Assembly: GCA_910585015.1 (NCBI GenBank)
Contig: CAJUCT010000002.1
Location: 1-50,355 of the forward strand
Direction: 5' to 3'
Source of the DNA: an uncultured Acetatifactor sp.
GTDB taxonomy: Bacteria; Bacillota; Clostridia; Lachnospirales; Lachnospiraceae
Length of the DNA stretch: 50,355 nt
In this document: positions 33,770 through 41,194 of the stretch, in pieces
Numbering within the stretch: the stretch's first letter is position 1
Layout: each line of letters opens with the position of its first letter
Made by a program: the position numbers and the translations under genes
Notes under the pieces: generated by a model
Databases searched by the model: none
Told to the model about the DNA's origin: nothing
The model's input: the letters and a program-made list of their open reading frames with translations, nothing else

Positions 33770-33856
33770 GAAATGTAAAGTTTTTGACGAAAATCAGTAG
33801 ACACGCGGAGCGAAAGCGGCGGACCAGGCAATTGAAATAGCAGGGGGAGAACAGGT

Positions 33857-34526
33857 ATGTCGTTTATCACTAAGATTATCAGGCAGTCAGGAAAAAATAT
33901 TTTCCTGATTTTTATTATATGTGTTCTGACGGGCTGCGCAGGTCTGGAAGCCCCCTCCGGTACGGACGCAGGGGCAGAAGAACAAAATGTGACTGCGGAC
34001 ATACAGGAGGTGGCAGCGCCGGAGGACGGCAGCCTGTCCGCCGAATTTGCTGTGGGTAAAATCATCTCCGAGGAAGGGCCAGTGGAGACAGAAAACACTG
34101 TTTACGAGATCGGAGAGCGGCAGACGGAGAGGGGCGTCTCCTATCCGCAGATCGTGTATAATAAATTTCCAGTGTTTGAACTACCGGGCTTATGATGAGT
34201 CGAACAGTCATTTGCAGTCTGTCCAGGACGACAATGCCTGTCCGGCCGCGCCCATTCCCGGCAATGGAGTCAGGATTTCCTTTGATGTCCTGCTGCGGGA
34301 ACTGGAAAAGAGGAACTATGCGCTGGATCAGGATGCATATGCCTTAGGGCAGTCGGAGTTTTTGGTTCAGAGCATAGGGGAGCATTTTTTCTGGTATGAG
34401 GGGGAGAATTATACTATGGAGGAATGGTTTGCCAGAACAGGGCAGTATATTATGCTGACGAAAGATGGCAGGACCAGGGTCAGAAATTCCGTGGCGTGGA
34501 CGGTTTACTGTGAGGAAATATGGTAA
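33857..34526 (+). pseudogene. Broken lipoprotein gene
   Basis: The gene starts well (GGGGGAG, then MSFITKIIRQSGKN, hydrophobic core, lipobox VLTGC) and reads to residue 112, ending at TGA 34193-34195 after GVSYPQIVYNKFPVFELPG. From about 34190 another frame continues with NYRAYDESNSHLQSVQDDN, ISFDVLLRELEKRNYALDQD, FLVQSIGEHFFWYEGENYTM and NSVAWTVYCEEIW. So one frameshift (or small deletion) splits a lipoprotein of roughly 220 residues. I do not recognise the family. The first product would still be exported, but without the C-terminal half. Confidence 0.65.
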
Positions 34527-34580
34527 TAAGACTCTGTTTGCGGCAGGTTTGTCCAAAGGTAAAAAAGGAGGTTGACACAG

Positions 34581-35360
34581 ATGCAGGAGAGAGATATCCG
34601 TGGGGAGATTGAACAGGAGTTGACTAAGATTGAAAAGCAGGAGCAGGTACGGATTCTTCTGGCGGTGGAGTCCGGCAGCAGGGCCTGGGGATTTGCCTCG
34701 CCGGACAGCGATTATGATGTGCGCTTTATCTATTTGCGCAGGCCGGAGGATTACTTGCGGCTGGAGGAGCAAAAGGATGTGATCGAGTGGCAGCTGGACC
34801 AGGTGCTGGACATTAACGGCTGGGATCTGCGCAAGGCGCTGATACAGTTCCACAGGGGCAACGCCACCCTCTTTGAGTGGAGCAATTCGCCCATCGTGTA
34901 CCGCAGCACCGGGCTGTGGGAACAGATTTACGGGGAAGCCAGGAGTTGTTTTTCCCGAAAAGCGGCTGTGTGCCATTATTACGGAACGGCCAAGAGCACC
35001 TATATGGGGTATCTGCAGGAGGCCCAGGTCAAATATAAAAAATATTTTTACGCGCTGCGCCCGCTGCTGGCCTGCCGGTATATTGAACAATATGGCAATA
35101 TACCCCCGGTTCCCTTTGCAAAGCTGCTTAAGCAGGACATGCCGCCGCAGCTGAGGCAGGAGATTGATCTCCTGCTGGAGCGCAAGAAAGTCACGGAGGA
35201 GAAGGACAAAAACCCTCAGATTCCGGCCATCCAGGTGTTCATAGCGCAGGAACTGGAGCGCCAGAAAGCCCTGGGGGACGCCATGGAAGACGACAGGCGC
35301 AGGGACTGGGAAGGGCTGAACAGTCTTTTCTGCAGGGTATTGCAAACAGAGGGACTATAG
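34581..35360 (+). CDS. Predicted nucleotidyltransferase (COG3541 type), short form
   Basis: A 259-residue minimal nucleotidyltransferase. VESGSRAWGFASPDSDYDVR at about 29-48 holds the GS motif and Asp44 and Asp46, the metal-binding pair. EWQLDQVLDINGWDLRKAL and GNATLFEWSNSPIVY follow as in COG3541 proteins, and the C-terminal half is helical with Lys/Arg clusters. AAGGAGG lies 9 bases before ATG 34581; the TTG at 34572 is less likely. It follows the broken lipoprotein and precedes repeat A4. The substrate is unknown. Confidence 0.8.
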   Translation: MQERDIRGEIEQELTKIEKQEQVRILLAVESGSRAWGFASPDSDYDVRFIYLRRPEDYLRLEEQKDVIEWQLDQVLDINGWDLRKALIQFHRGNATLFEWSNSPIVYRSTGLWEQIYGEARSCFSRKAAVCHYYGTAKSTYMGYLQEAQVKYKKYFYALRPLLACRYIEQYGNIPPVPFAKLLKQDMPPQLRQEIDLLLERKKVTEEKDKNPQIPAIQVFIAQELERQKALGDAMEDDRRRDWEGLNSLFCRVLQTEGL

Positions 35361-35407
35361 GCTTTTCAAGCGGCTCTTTTTCTGATATACTAAAATGAAA
35401 AAGAGGG

Positions 35408-35531
35408 AATATACGGAACTTTTAATCAGCATATTTTCATATAGCGTACTGCTGGATATCCGGCGGCTTTGGGCAGTCGGATATCCAGCACTGGATTTGT
35501 ACGCTATATGGGAATATGCGGAACTTTTAAT
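35408..35531. repeat. Family A palindromic element, locus A4 (best-formed copy)
   Basis: Direct repeats at 35408-35426 and 35513-35531 match at 18 of 19 bases and share GGAACTTTTAAT. Between them CATATAGCGTAC (35438-35449) pairs with GTACGCTATATG (35499-35510), and TGCTGGATATCCG (35450-35462) pairs with CGGATATCCAGCA (35478-35490). The second arm carries an 8-base bulge. The second direct repeat ends 14 bases before the GH9 ATG and runs straight into its AGGAGGG. Confidence 0.8.
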
Positions 35532-35545
35532 AGGAGGGCAAAAAT

Positions 35546-37228
35546 ATGGCTATTATGGTCAATCAGGTGGGGTATGAGGCGTATGCCGACAGCAAAAAAG
35601 CGGTGGTGTCCCAGCCGGGAATCTATGTGCTAAAAAATACCGAAGGGGAGGTAATCTGGCAGGGACAGGCAGGGGAGGGGGTGCAGGACCCTCTGTGCGG
35701 GGAGACTTTATATCCCCTGGACTTTGGCAGTGCGCAGGAGACGGGAATGTATTATCTGGAGAGCGCGGCGGGGGAGCGCAGCGACTCCTTTGAGATTGGA
35801 TGGGATGTGCTGGCGGAAGTACATAATGCCATGGTCAAGGCTCTGTATTACCAGCGCTGCGGCTGTGCTTTGGAGGAAGAGTACGCGGGTCCCTATACCC
35901 ATGGGGCCTGTCATATGGCGGATTGCCAGGTCTATGGGGAAGAGGGACACAGCTTTGAGGCCAGGGGCGGCTGGCATGACGCGGGGGATTATGGGCGGTA
36001 CATCACGCCGGGGGCAGTGACTGTGGGCCATCTGCTGTATGCCTACAAGCTGTATCCCCAGTCTTTCCGGGAGCTGCTGAATATTCCGGAGAGCGGAAAC
36101 CAAGTGCCCGACGTGCTGAATGAGTGCCGGTACGAATTGGAGTGGATGCTGAAGATGCAGAGGAAGGACGGCGGCGTGTACCACAAGCTGACGGCCTGGA
36201 GCCATGCTCCCTTTGTCATGCCCGAAGAGGATCTGGATACTTTTTACGCCTATCCCGTTTCTTCCATGGCAGTAGCGGATTTCTGCGCCTGTATGGCGCT
36301 GGCCGCCAGGGCATATGACAGCGTGGACAAGGTGTTTGCATGGCGGATGGAGGCGGCGGCCAAGTTATCTTGGCAGTGGCTGGAAAAGAATCCGGATCCG
36401 GTACTGTTTGTCAATCCGCAGGGCAGCAATACCGGCGAATATGGAGATTCCACGGATGCGGACGAGCGTCTGTGGGCGGCGGCGGAGATGATGCTGCTGG
36501 CGGCGAGAAGAGGAGAGGATCGGCAGAAGTATGTGGCTGAGATCCGGCGGATTTTGGCAACCGGTCTTAACGTGACGGATTTTGGATGGACGGATGTGGC
36601 CGGTTTTGCCGCTCTGGCGGTGCTGACAGATTTTCGGCAGAACGCGGGGGAGGAGATTCAGGAAATTTTCTGCCGCCAGGTGCTAAAGGAGGCGCAGCGG
36701 CTGGCGGATCTGGGTACCCAAAATGTCTTTGGCATGGCTATGGAGCCGACGGATTTCTGCTGGGGCAGCAGCATGGTGGTGACCAACAGAGGCATTCTTT
36801 TGGCGCTGGCCTGCGAAATATTACAGGCCCGGATCAATGGGATGTCCCAGGACCAGGCCCAGGAGGCAGCTGCCCGCATTGCCCGCTATCAGGAGGTGAT
36901 TCAGGCCCAGACCGATTATCTGCTGGGCAAGAATATAACAGGCTATAGTTTTGTCACGGGATATGGAGACCATGCGTACAGGCATCCTCATCTGCGCACC
37001 ACAGCGGCGGACGGCATTGAGAAGCCCATGGCGGGCTGGGTGTCCGGCGGTCCCAACGGAAAGCCGGGGGATGAACTGGCCATCCGGGAGATCCCTGAGG
37101 GTACTCCCCCCATGAAATGCTACCTGGACCGGGAGGAGTGTTATTCCCTGAACGAGATGACCATCTACTGGAACTCCTCGGCAGTGTTTGTAACGGCATT
37201 TCTGCGCAGCATGGCGTCGGCAGGTTAG
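35546..37228 (+). CDS. Glycoside hydrolase family 9 (endoglucanase type), cytoplasmic
   Basis: A 560-residue GH9 enzyme. Residues about 1-85 form the CelD_N immunoglobulin-like domain (MAIMVNQVGYEAYADSKKAV). The catalytic domain has GGWHDAGDYGRYITPGA at 141-157 (Asp145 and Asp148), VTGYGDHAYRHPHLR near the C-terminus, and ECYSLNEMTIYWNSS with Glu537 at the catalytic acid position. GH9 members cut beta-1,4-glucans or related oligosaccharides with inversion. There is no signal peptide, so it probably acts on imported oligosaccharides such as cellodextrins or glucosamine-containing chains. AGGAGGG precedes the ATG, directly after repeat A4. A GH43 gene lies downstream. Confidence 0.92.
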   Translation: MAIMVNQVGYEAYADSKKAVVSQPGIYVLKNTEGEVIWQGQAGEGVQDPLCGETLYPLDFGSAQETGMYYLESAAGERSDSFEIGWDVLAEVHNAMVKALYYQRCGCALEEEYAGPYTHGACHMADCQVYGEEGHSFEARGGWHDAGDYGRYITPGAVTVGHLLYAYKLYPQSFRELLNIPESGNQVPDVLNECRYELEWMLKMQRKDGGVYHKLTAWSHAPFVMPEEDLDTFYAYPVSSMAVADFCACMALAARAYDSVDKVFAWRMEAAAKLSWQWLEKNPDPVLFVNPQGSNTGEYGDSTDADERLWAAAEMMLLAARRGEDRQKYVAEIRRILATGLNVTDFGWTDVAGFAALAVLTDFRQNAGEEIQEIFCRQVLKEAQRLADLGTQNVFGMAMEPTDFCWGSSMVVTNRGILLALACEILQARINGMSQDQAQEAAARIARYQEVIQAQTDYLLGKNITGYSFVTGYGDHAYRHPHLRTTAADGIEKPMAGWVSGGPNGKPGDELAIREIPEGTPPMKCYLDREECYSLNEMTIYWNSSAVFVTAFLRSMASAG

Positions 37229-37242
37229 AATATGCGCTGGCA

Positions 37243-37257
37243 GGGGATATGCGGAAC
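37243..37257 (+). repeat. Family A box, locus A5 (box only)
   Basis: GGGGATATGCGGAAC at 37243-37257, identical at 14-15 positions to the boxes at A4 and A6. It is followed directly by a GGAGG ribosome binding site for the small gene at 37276. No paired hairpin is seen here. Confidence 0.45.
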
Positions 37258-37275
37258 GTAAACAGGAGGTAAGGG

Positions 37276-37449
37276 ATGAATACATTTCAGTATCAGGTGG
37301 TCAGCATAGACGGTGACTATGCCCATCTGAGGCGGATCGACGAGGAATCGGAGGAACTGAAGCTGGTGGCCAGGGCATTGCTGCCGCCGGAGATCACGGA
37401 GGGCACGAAGCTCCTCTATGAGTGGATGCAGTACAGCATTTTGGAGTAG
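37276..37449 (+). CDS. Small DUF3006-like protein
   Basis: A 57-residue protein, MNTFQYQVVSIDGDYAHLRR to a TAG at 37449, with CAGGAGG 7 bases before the ATG. A small beta-rich shape is suggested by VVSIDGDYAHLRRIDEES and LVARALLPPEITEGTKLLYE, with the pattern of DUF3006 (a strand with GDYAxL, an acidic turn, then LLPxxxxEG). The role is unknown. It lies between GH9 and GH43 and is probably co-transcribed with them. Confidence 0.65.
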   Translation: MNTFQYQVVSIDGDYAHLRRIDEESEELKLVARALLPPEITEGTKLLYEWMQYSILE

Positions 37450-37549
37450 ACGCAGCGGGATTTTCCAATGGACTGTTCTAAAAAAGGTCATGCCGAACAA
37501 TAGTACTGTTTTAAATGACAATAGGAACATAAAATAAGGAGGAAGAATC

Positions 37550-39094
37550 ATGAGCGAGAAAAGAGTTTATCACAATCCGGTGCAGAGGGGATTTTTCCCC
37601 GATCCATCGGTGATTCGGGTGGGGGAGGACTATTATATGGTCAACTCCAGTTTCCAGTATTTCCCTGCCATTCCCATCTCCCATTCCCGGGATATGGTAC
37701 ACTGGCATATCATCGGACATGCCATCAGCAATCCGGAGTGGCTGGACATCAGCGATATCAGGGATTCCCACGGCATCTGGGCGCCGGATATCTCCTATGT
37801 GGACGGAAAATTCTATGTCTTTGCCACACTGCGGCTCAACGCGGACGGCAAGCGGGACAACAATGTGATGCGCAGGCAGCTGGTGATGGTGTCCGATAAG
37901 CCGGAAGGCCCCTACAGCAAGCCCGTCTGCCTGGAGGTGGACAATATTGATCCCTCTCATTTTGTGGATGATGACGGAAGCAGGTATATGATTATCGCCA
38001 AGGCAGCCCAGACCGTGCCGCTCAGTGAGGACAGTCTGCGGGTGGCCGGGGAGATGAAGACAGCCTGGGACGGCACGGGTGAGCGATGCTCCGAAGGCCC
38101 TCATCTGCTGAAAAAGGACGGGTATTACTATGCTATGGTGGCGGAAGGCGGCACCGGCTATGGGCATGGCATCAATATGGCCCGCAGCAAAAGTATGTAC
38201 GGCCCCTATGAAAATTCCCCCTACAACCCGGTGATGCGGCAGATGGATCCCGAAGCTCCCATTCAGCGCTCCGGTCACGGCAAGCTGGTGCAGGATCAGA
38301 ATGGGCAGTGGTGGTGCTATTATCTCTGCGGCAGACCCAACGGGGGAAAATATACTACCGTGGGCCGGGAGTCTGCCCTGGACCCGGTGCGGTGGACGGA
38401 GGACGGCTGGCTGACCATCAACGAAGGCAAAGGCCCCAGCCTGGAGCAGACAGCCCCGGATCTGCCGGAGTGCGTTTTTGAGAGGAACCTGTTTGACGAC
38501 TTCAACGAGGAAAAGCTGAACCTGGAGTGGGAGTTTGTGCGCAATCCTGACAACGGTTCCTGGTCTCTGACAGAGCGGCCGGGATACTTCCGCATCTGGA
38601 CCAGGGACGGGCAGCTTAACGAGATCCGCTCCAAGAACACGCTGCTGCGCCGGGAGCAGGAACTGTCCTACACAGCGGAGACCAAGCTGGAGTACTATCC
38701 GGACCACGACGGGGAGCAGGCGGGACTGACCTGTTATTACAGCACTGCCACCTATGCCCGCTGTGCCCTGTGCTATGAGGGGGGCCGCAAAATCCAGCTG
38801 GTGATCAACCGAAACCACGGAGAGGAACTGATGGCGGAGATCCCGGATGTGAAGGAGGCTCCCGTCTACCTGAAGGTGGTGGTGGATAAGCTGACCCGCA
38901 GCTTCTACTACAGCTACGACGGCCAGGACTGGCAGAGTGTGGGCGTACTTGAGAACTGTATCTACCTCTGCGATGAGGGAGTTCCCGACGATCCCAAGCG
39001 CCACACCGGTACGCTGGTAGGCATCTACGCCAACAACGGCGGCTGCGGCTGCCGTAAGAGCGCAGATTTCGACTATTTTAAATATGAGGATTGA
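37550..39094 (+). CDS. Glycoside hydrolase family 43 (xylosidase/arabinofuranosidase type)
   Basis: A 514-residue GH43 enzyme with a five-bladed propeller (about 8-310) and a C-terminal beta-sandwich (about 320-514) common in this subfamily. The three catalytic acids are in place: Asp18 in RGFFPDPSVI (base), Asp134 in NIDPSHFVDDDG (pKa modulator) and Glu182 in SEGPHLLKKDG (acid). IWAPDISYVDGKFYVF and MQ-type loops follow the family. It likely releases xylose or arabinose from oligosaccharides. There is no signal peptide, so it is cytoplasmic, like GH9 nearby. AAGGAGG precedes the ATG at 37550. Confidence 0.92.
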   Translation: MSEKRVYHNPVQRGFFPDPSVIRVGEDYYMVNSSFQYFPAIPISHSRDMVHWHIIGHAISNPEWLDISDIRDSHGIWAPDISYVDGKFYVFATLRLNADGKRDNNVMRRQLVMVSDKPEGPYSKPVCLEVDNIDPSHFVDDDGSRYMIIAKAAQTVPLSEDSLRVAGEMKTAWDGTGERCSEGPHLLKKDGYYYAMVAEGGTGYGHGINMARSKSMYGPYENSPYNPVMRQMDPEAPIQRSGHGKLVQDQNGQWWCYYLCGRPNGGKYTTVGRESALDPVRWTEDGWLTINEGKGPSLEQTAPDLPECVFERNLFDDFNEEKLNLEWEFVRNPDNGSWSLTERPGYFRIWTRDGQLNEIRSKNTLLRREQELSYTAETKLEYYPDHDGEQAGLTCYYSTATYARCALCYEGGRKIQLVINRNHGEELMAEIPDVKEAPVYLKVVVDKLTRSFYYSYDGQDWQSVGVLENCIYLCDEGVPDDPKRHTGTLVGIYANNGGCGCRKSADFDYFKYED

Positions 39095-39131
39095 AGAGAG
39101 TATAAGCTTCGTAATGATCAATATCCGGGTG

Positions 39132-39170
39132 CGGGGGCAGGGGTCCAAGACTAGAGGTCCCCTGCCCCCG
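39132..39170. other. 12-bp GC-rich hairpin after the GH43 gene
   Basis: CGGGGGCAGGGG (39132-39143) pairs perfectly with CCCCTGCCCCCG (39159-39170), loop of 15 bases. No T-run follows, so it may be a transcript-end structure. The rest of the 39095-39501 gap holds the promoter and the operator-like palindrome listed next; otherwise nothing is identified. Confidence 0.5.
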
Positions 39171-39358
39171 AAGCCAGGACATTGCCTGCGCAACTGTGTA
39201 AGGCGGATAAGTAAGTGATGCCGGTCGCCGGAACGGAAGATTCGGCATAGCGTTGAACATGAGCATGGCGGAGAAATGAGTATAGTATTGCTGGAATCAG
39301 CTGTTATGCATACAACCTGTGGTTGAGTTCGTAAAAGGTTTGATAAACAAATATAGAA

Positions 39359-39387
39359 TTGTTTTGCAGAGGGATATATTGTATAAA
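39359..39387 (+). promoter_or_regulatory. Possible promoter of the XRE regulator
   Basis: TTGTTT (39359-39364), a 17-base spacer and TATAAA (39382-39387). It is weak at -35 but the only good pair in the gap. Confidence 0.4.
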
Positions 39388-39459
39388 GGATTTATAACAG
39401 ATTAATGTAGGTGATTGCAAAACATTCTTTTTTCCCAATCCCTGTGTCCTGAGGGGAGT

Positions 39460-39477
39460 TTTGTAAGCGCTTAACAA
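39460..39477. promoter_or_regulatory. Operator-like palindrome, cre-like
   Basis: The palindrome TAAGCGCTTA lies inside TTGTAAGCGCTTAACAA, close to the CcpA catabolite-responsive element consensus TGWAANCGNTNWCA (12 of 14 positions). It lies about 30 bases before the regulator ATG, so a protein bound there would block transcription. Confidence 0.3.
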
Positions 39478-39501
39478 ATTAATGTACAGGGAGGCTGCAG
39501 T

Positions 39502-40248
39502 ATGTTTAGTCAGGTTGATTTCGGAAAAAGGTTAAGGTCATTTCGCAAAACAAAGAATTTTACGCAAAAGGAGATTGCTTTTAGAATAGGAGTGTCGGAA
39601 CAGGCAGTCTCAAAATGGGAAAACGGCGAATGTCTACCCGATGTTTACAATTTGAAAGTGCTCGGACAACTTTTGCATATTTCGGTTGATACTCTGTTAG
39701 CCACGGAAAACGACAATTTTGAAAGGGTAATTGAGACGATAAAGATTGGCGGAGCCGAATTTGAAATCGTTGAGAAACCGGAAACAATTCTTGCGGGAAA
39801 AGTTATATACGCAAAAGATTATGAGGACATAGACGGATTCAACTGCGCAATAGAGGCGGTGACGGGGGAGGAAAAGCAAGTGGTTCTTAATTCCATTCGG
39901 GAAAATATACTGCCTGTTACAGATATTCACTTAAGCGTTAATTTCTGGCTTGATGAGAAGAGCCGGGCATTTGGATTTGTGCGGGAAACGGCAACAAAGG
40001 AACAGCCAGAAGGCATAGATATTTATACAATGCCGGCGTCATTGTATATAAAAGTATATACAGACAGGGCAGCGGCACAGCTTATTGCGAAAGAAGAATG
40101 TGAGGTTTGGGAATTGTTTGCGTATATCAGAAACTTTTTTATGCCTGCGCATGGGTTCAGGATGGCGGATAACGGAGCACAGGAGTTGGAAGTGTTTGAT
40201 TCGTTTGAGCATAGTACGGGTTACGCGTATATGCCGGTCATGAGATAA
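39502..40248 (+). CDS. XRE family regulator with GyrI-like effector domain
   Basis: A 248-residue protein. The N-terminal Xre helix-turn-helix (about 5-65) shows LRSFRKTKNFTQKEIAFRIG, VSEQAVSKWENGECLPD and LKVLGQLLHISVDTLL. The C-terminal part (about 85-245) resembles the AraC-type effector/GyrI-like fold that binds small organic molecules: EIVEKPETILAGKV, then GIDIYTMPASLYIKVYTDR, with FGFVRETATKEQPEGIDIY. Probably a ligand-responsive repressor. GGGAGG lies upstream. The gene starts an AT-rich stretch that runs to about 46.4 kb, so it may have arrived with that block. Confidence 0.85.
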   Translation: MFSQVDFGKRLRSFRKTKNFTQKEIAFRIGVSEQAVSKWENGECLPDVYNLKVLGQLLHISVDTLLATENDNFERVIETIKIGGAEFEIVEKPETILAGKVIYAKDYEDIDGFNCAIEAVTGEEKQVVLNSIRENILPVTDIHLSVNFWLDEKSRAFGFVRETATKEQPEGIDIYTMPASLYIKVYTDRAAAQLIAKEECEVWELFAYIRNFFMPAHGFRMADNGAQELEVFDSFEHSTGYAYMPVMR

Positions 40249-40455
40249 ACAAGTTTTGAAGAAAAGTATCTCCCTTTTCGGATTTGTGTACCCATTCAAA
40301 AAGAGCCTAAAGATATGCATTTTTGATGTATAAAATTGTATTTTAGTGAATGAGATATTCTATAAATTTTATTTTGTGAGAACATTCATAATCTTATACG
40401 TTGAAGTGAACAATAAATATAGAATGATATAATCATATTTATTAGGAGGATACCC

Positions 40456-40845
40456 ATGAAACAGAAGATACAGCGAATACTGAATATTATTATGGGTTCT
40501 TTTATAGGCGTGTTCATTGGCTCAGGATTATATAGATACTGGCATTTCCGAAAATATCCTGATTTATATATCATGCAGTCTGCTCCTTGGTATACGGGCA
40601 TTCTAGTACAAGGACTATTCACGCTTGTGTTACTGGCAGTTTGCCTGATAATAAAAGTGGTTCTTATAAAGAATGTAGGGGCAATGAAAAAAGCAGCATT
40701 GATCTTGGGAATTATTTTCCTGTTTCTTACATTTACAGGGGGTGGGTATGTCCTTGTAAATCATGGACAAGTGAATGCTGGGTATGCAATTATACCTGGA
40801 ATCTGGGCTATAATATGTTTCGGATATTATCAAAGCAAAAAGTAG
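40456..40845 (+). CDS. Small four-helix membrane protein
   Basis: A 129-residue membrane protein with hydrophobic segments near 9-27 (NIIMGSFIGVFIGSGLY), 48-70 (GILVQGLFTLVLLAVCLIIK), 79-100 (AALILGIIFLFLTFTGGGYV) and 105-125 (AGYAIIPGIWAIICFGYY). No family is recognised. TTAGGAGG precedes the ATG. An extended -10 (TGATATAAT) lies close upstream, and a terminator follows at 40870, so it is a single-gene transcript. It is AT-rich. Confidence 0.65.
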   Translation: MKQKIQRILNIIMGSFIGVFIGSGLYRYWHFRKYPDLYIMQSAPWYTGILVQGLFTLVLLAVCLIIKVVLIKNVGAMKKAALILGIIFLFLTFTGGGYVLVNHGQVNAGYAIIPGIWAIICFGYYQSKK

Positions 40846-40869
40846 AGACAGTTTCATAAAAGAATGTAT

Positions 40870-40901
40870 AAGGCTACCCAAATCAAAAGGGTAGCCTTTT
40901 T
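40870..40901 (+). terminator. Rho-independent terminator
   Basis: AAGGCTACCC (40870-40879) pairs perfectly with GGGTAGCCTT (40889-40898), followed by T. It ends the transcript of the small membrane protein. The rest of the 40846-41194 gap holds the AAA+ promoter and nothing else identified. Confidence 0.85.
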
Positions 40902-41065
40902 CAATCTCCAGCCTAAGTTTTCCTAATATTCAGTAGGCAAAATTTAAAATACAGTTGCTCAAATTGCATGAAAAATTGAGAAAAGTATTCATGCTTTGAC
41001 TTATGCGGAAAAGGGCGCGGGCCGCGGGCCGTAACAGCTTTATTCTGGAAATTGCGGATGTCATG

Positions 41066-41094
41066 TTGTTTATAGGCCGTATTTGTGCTACAAT
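41066..41094 (+). promoter_or_regulatory. Sigma-A promoter of the AAA+ operon
   Basis: TTGTTT (41066-41071), a 17-base spacer and TACAAT (41089-41094), about 100 bases before the first possible start codon. Confidence 0.5.
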
Positions 41095-41194
41095 ATATAT
41101 ACTTTCTGAAGCGATATTATGGCTTTGACAGAAGGATAAGAACCTTCGGCAAAACTGTTCTTGAGTAAAACTTTGAATGTGAGGAATCTCAAAA

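Noticed and set aside
37511..39193. Long minus-strand open frame opposite the GH43 gene
   Set aside because: It is an antisense shadow; the GH43 catalytic residues on the plus strand settle the coding strand.
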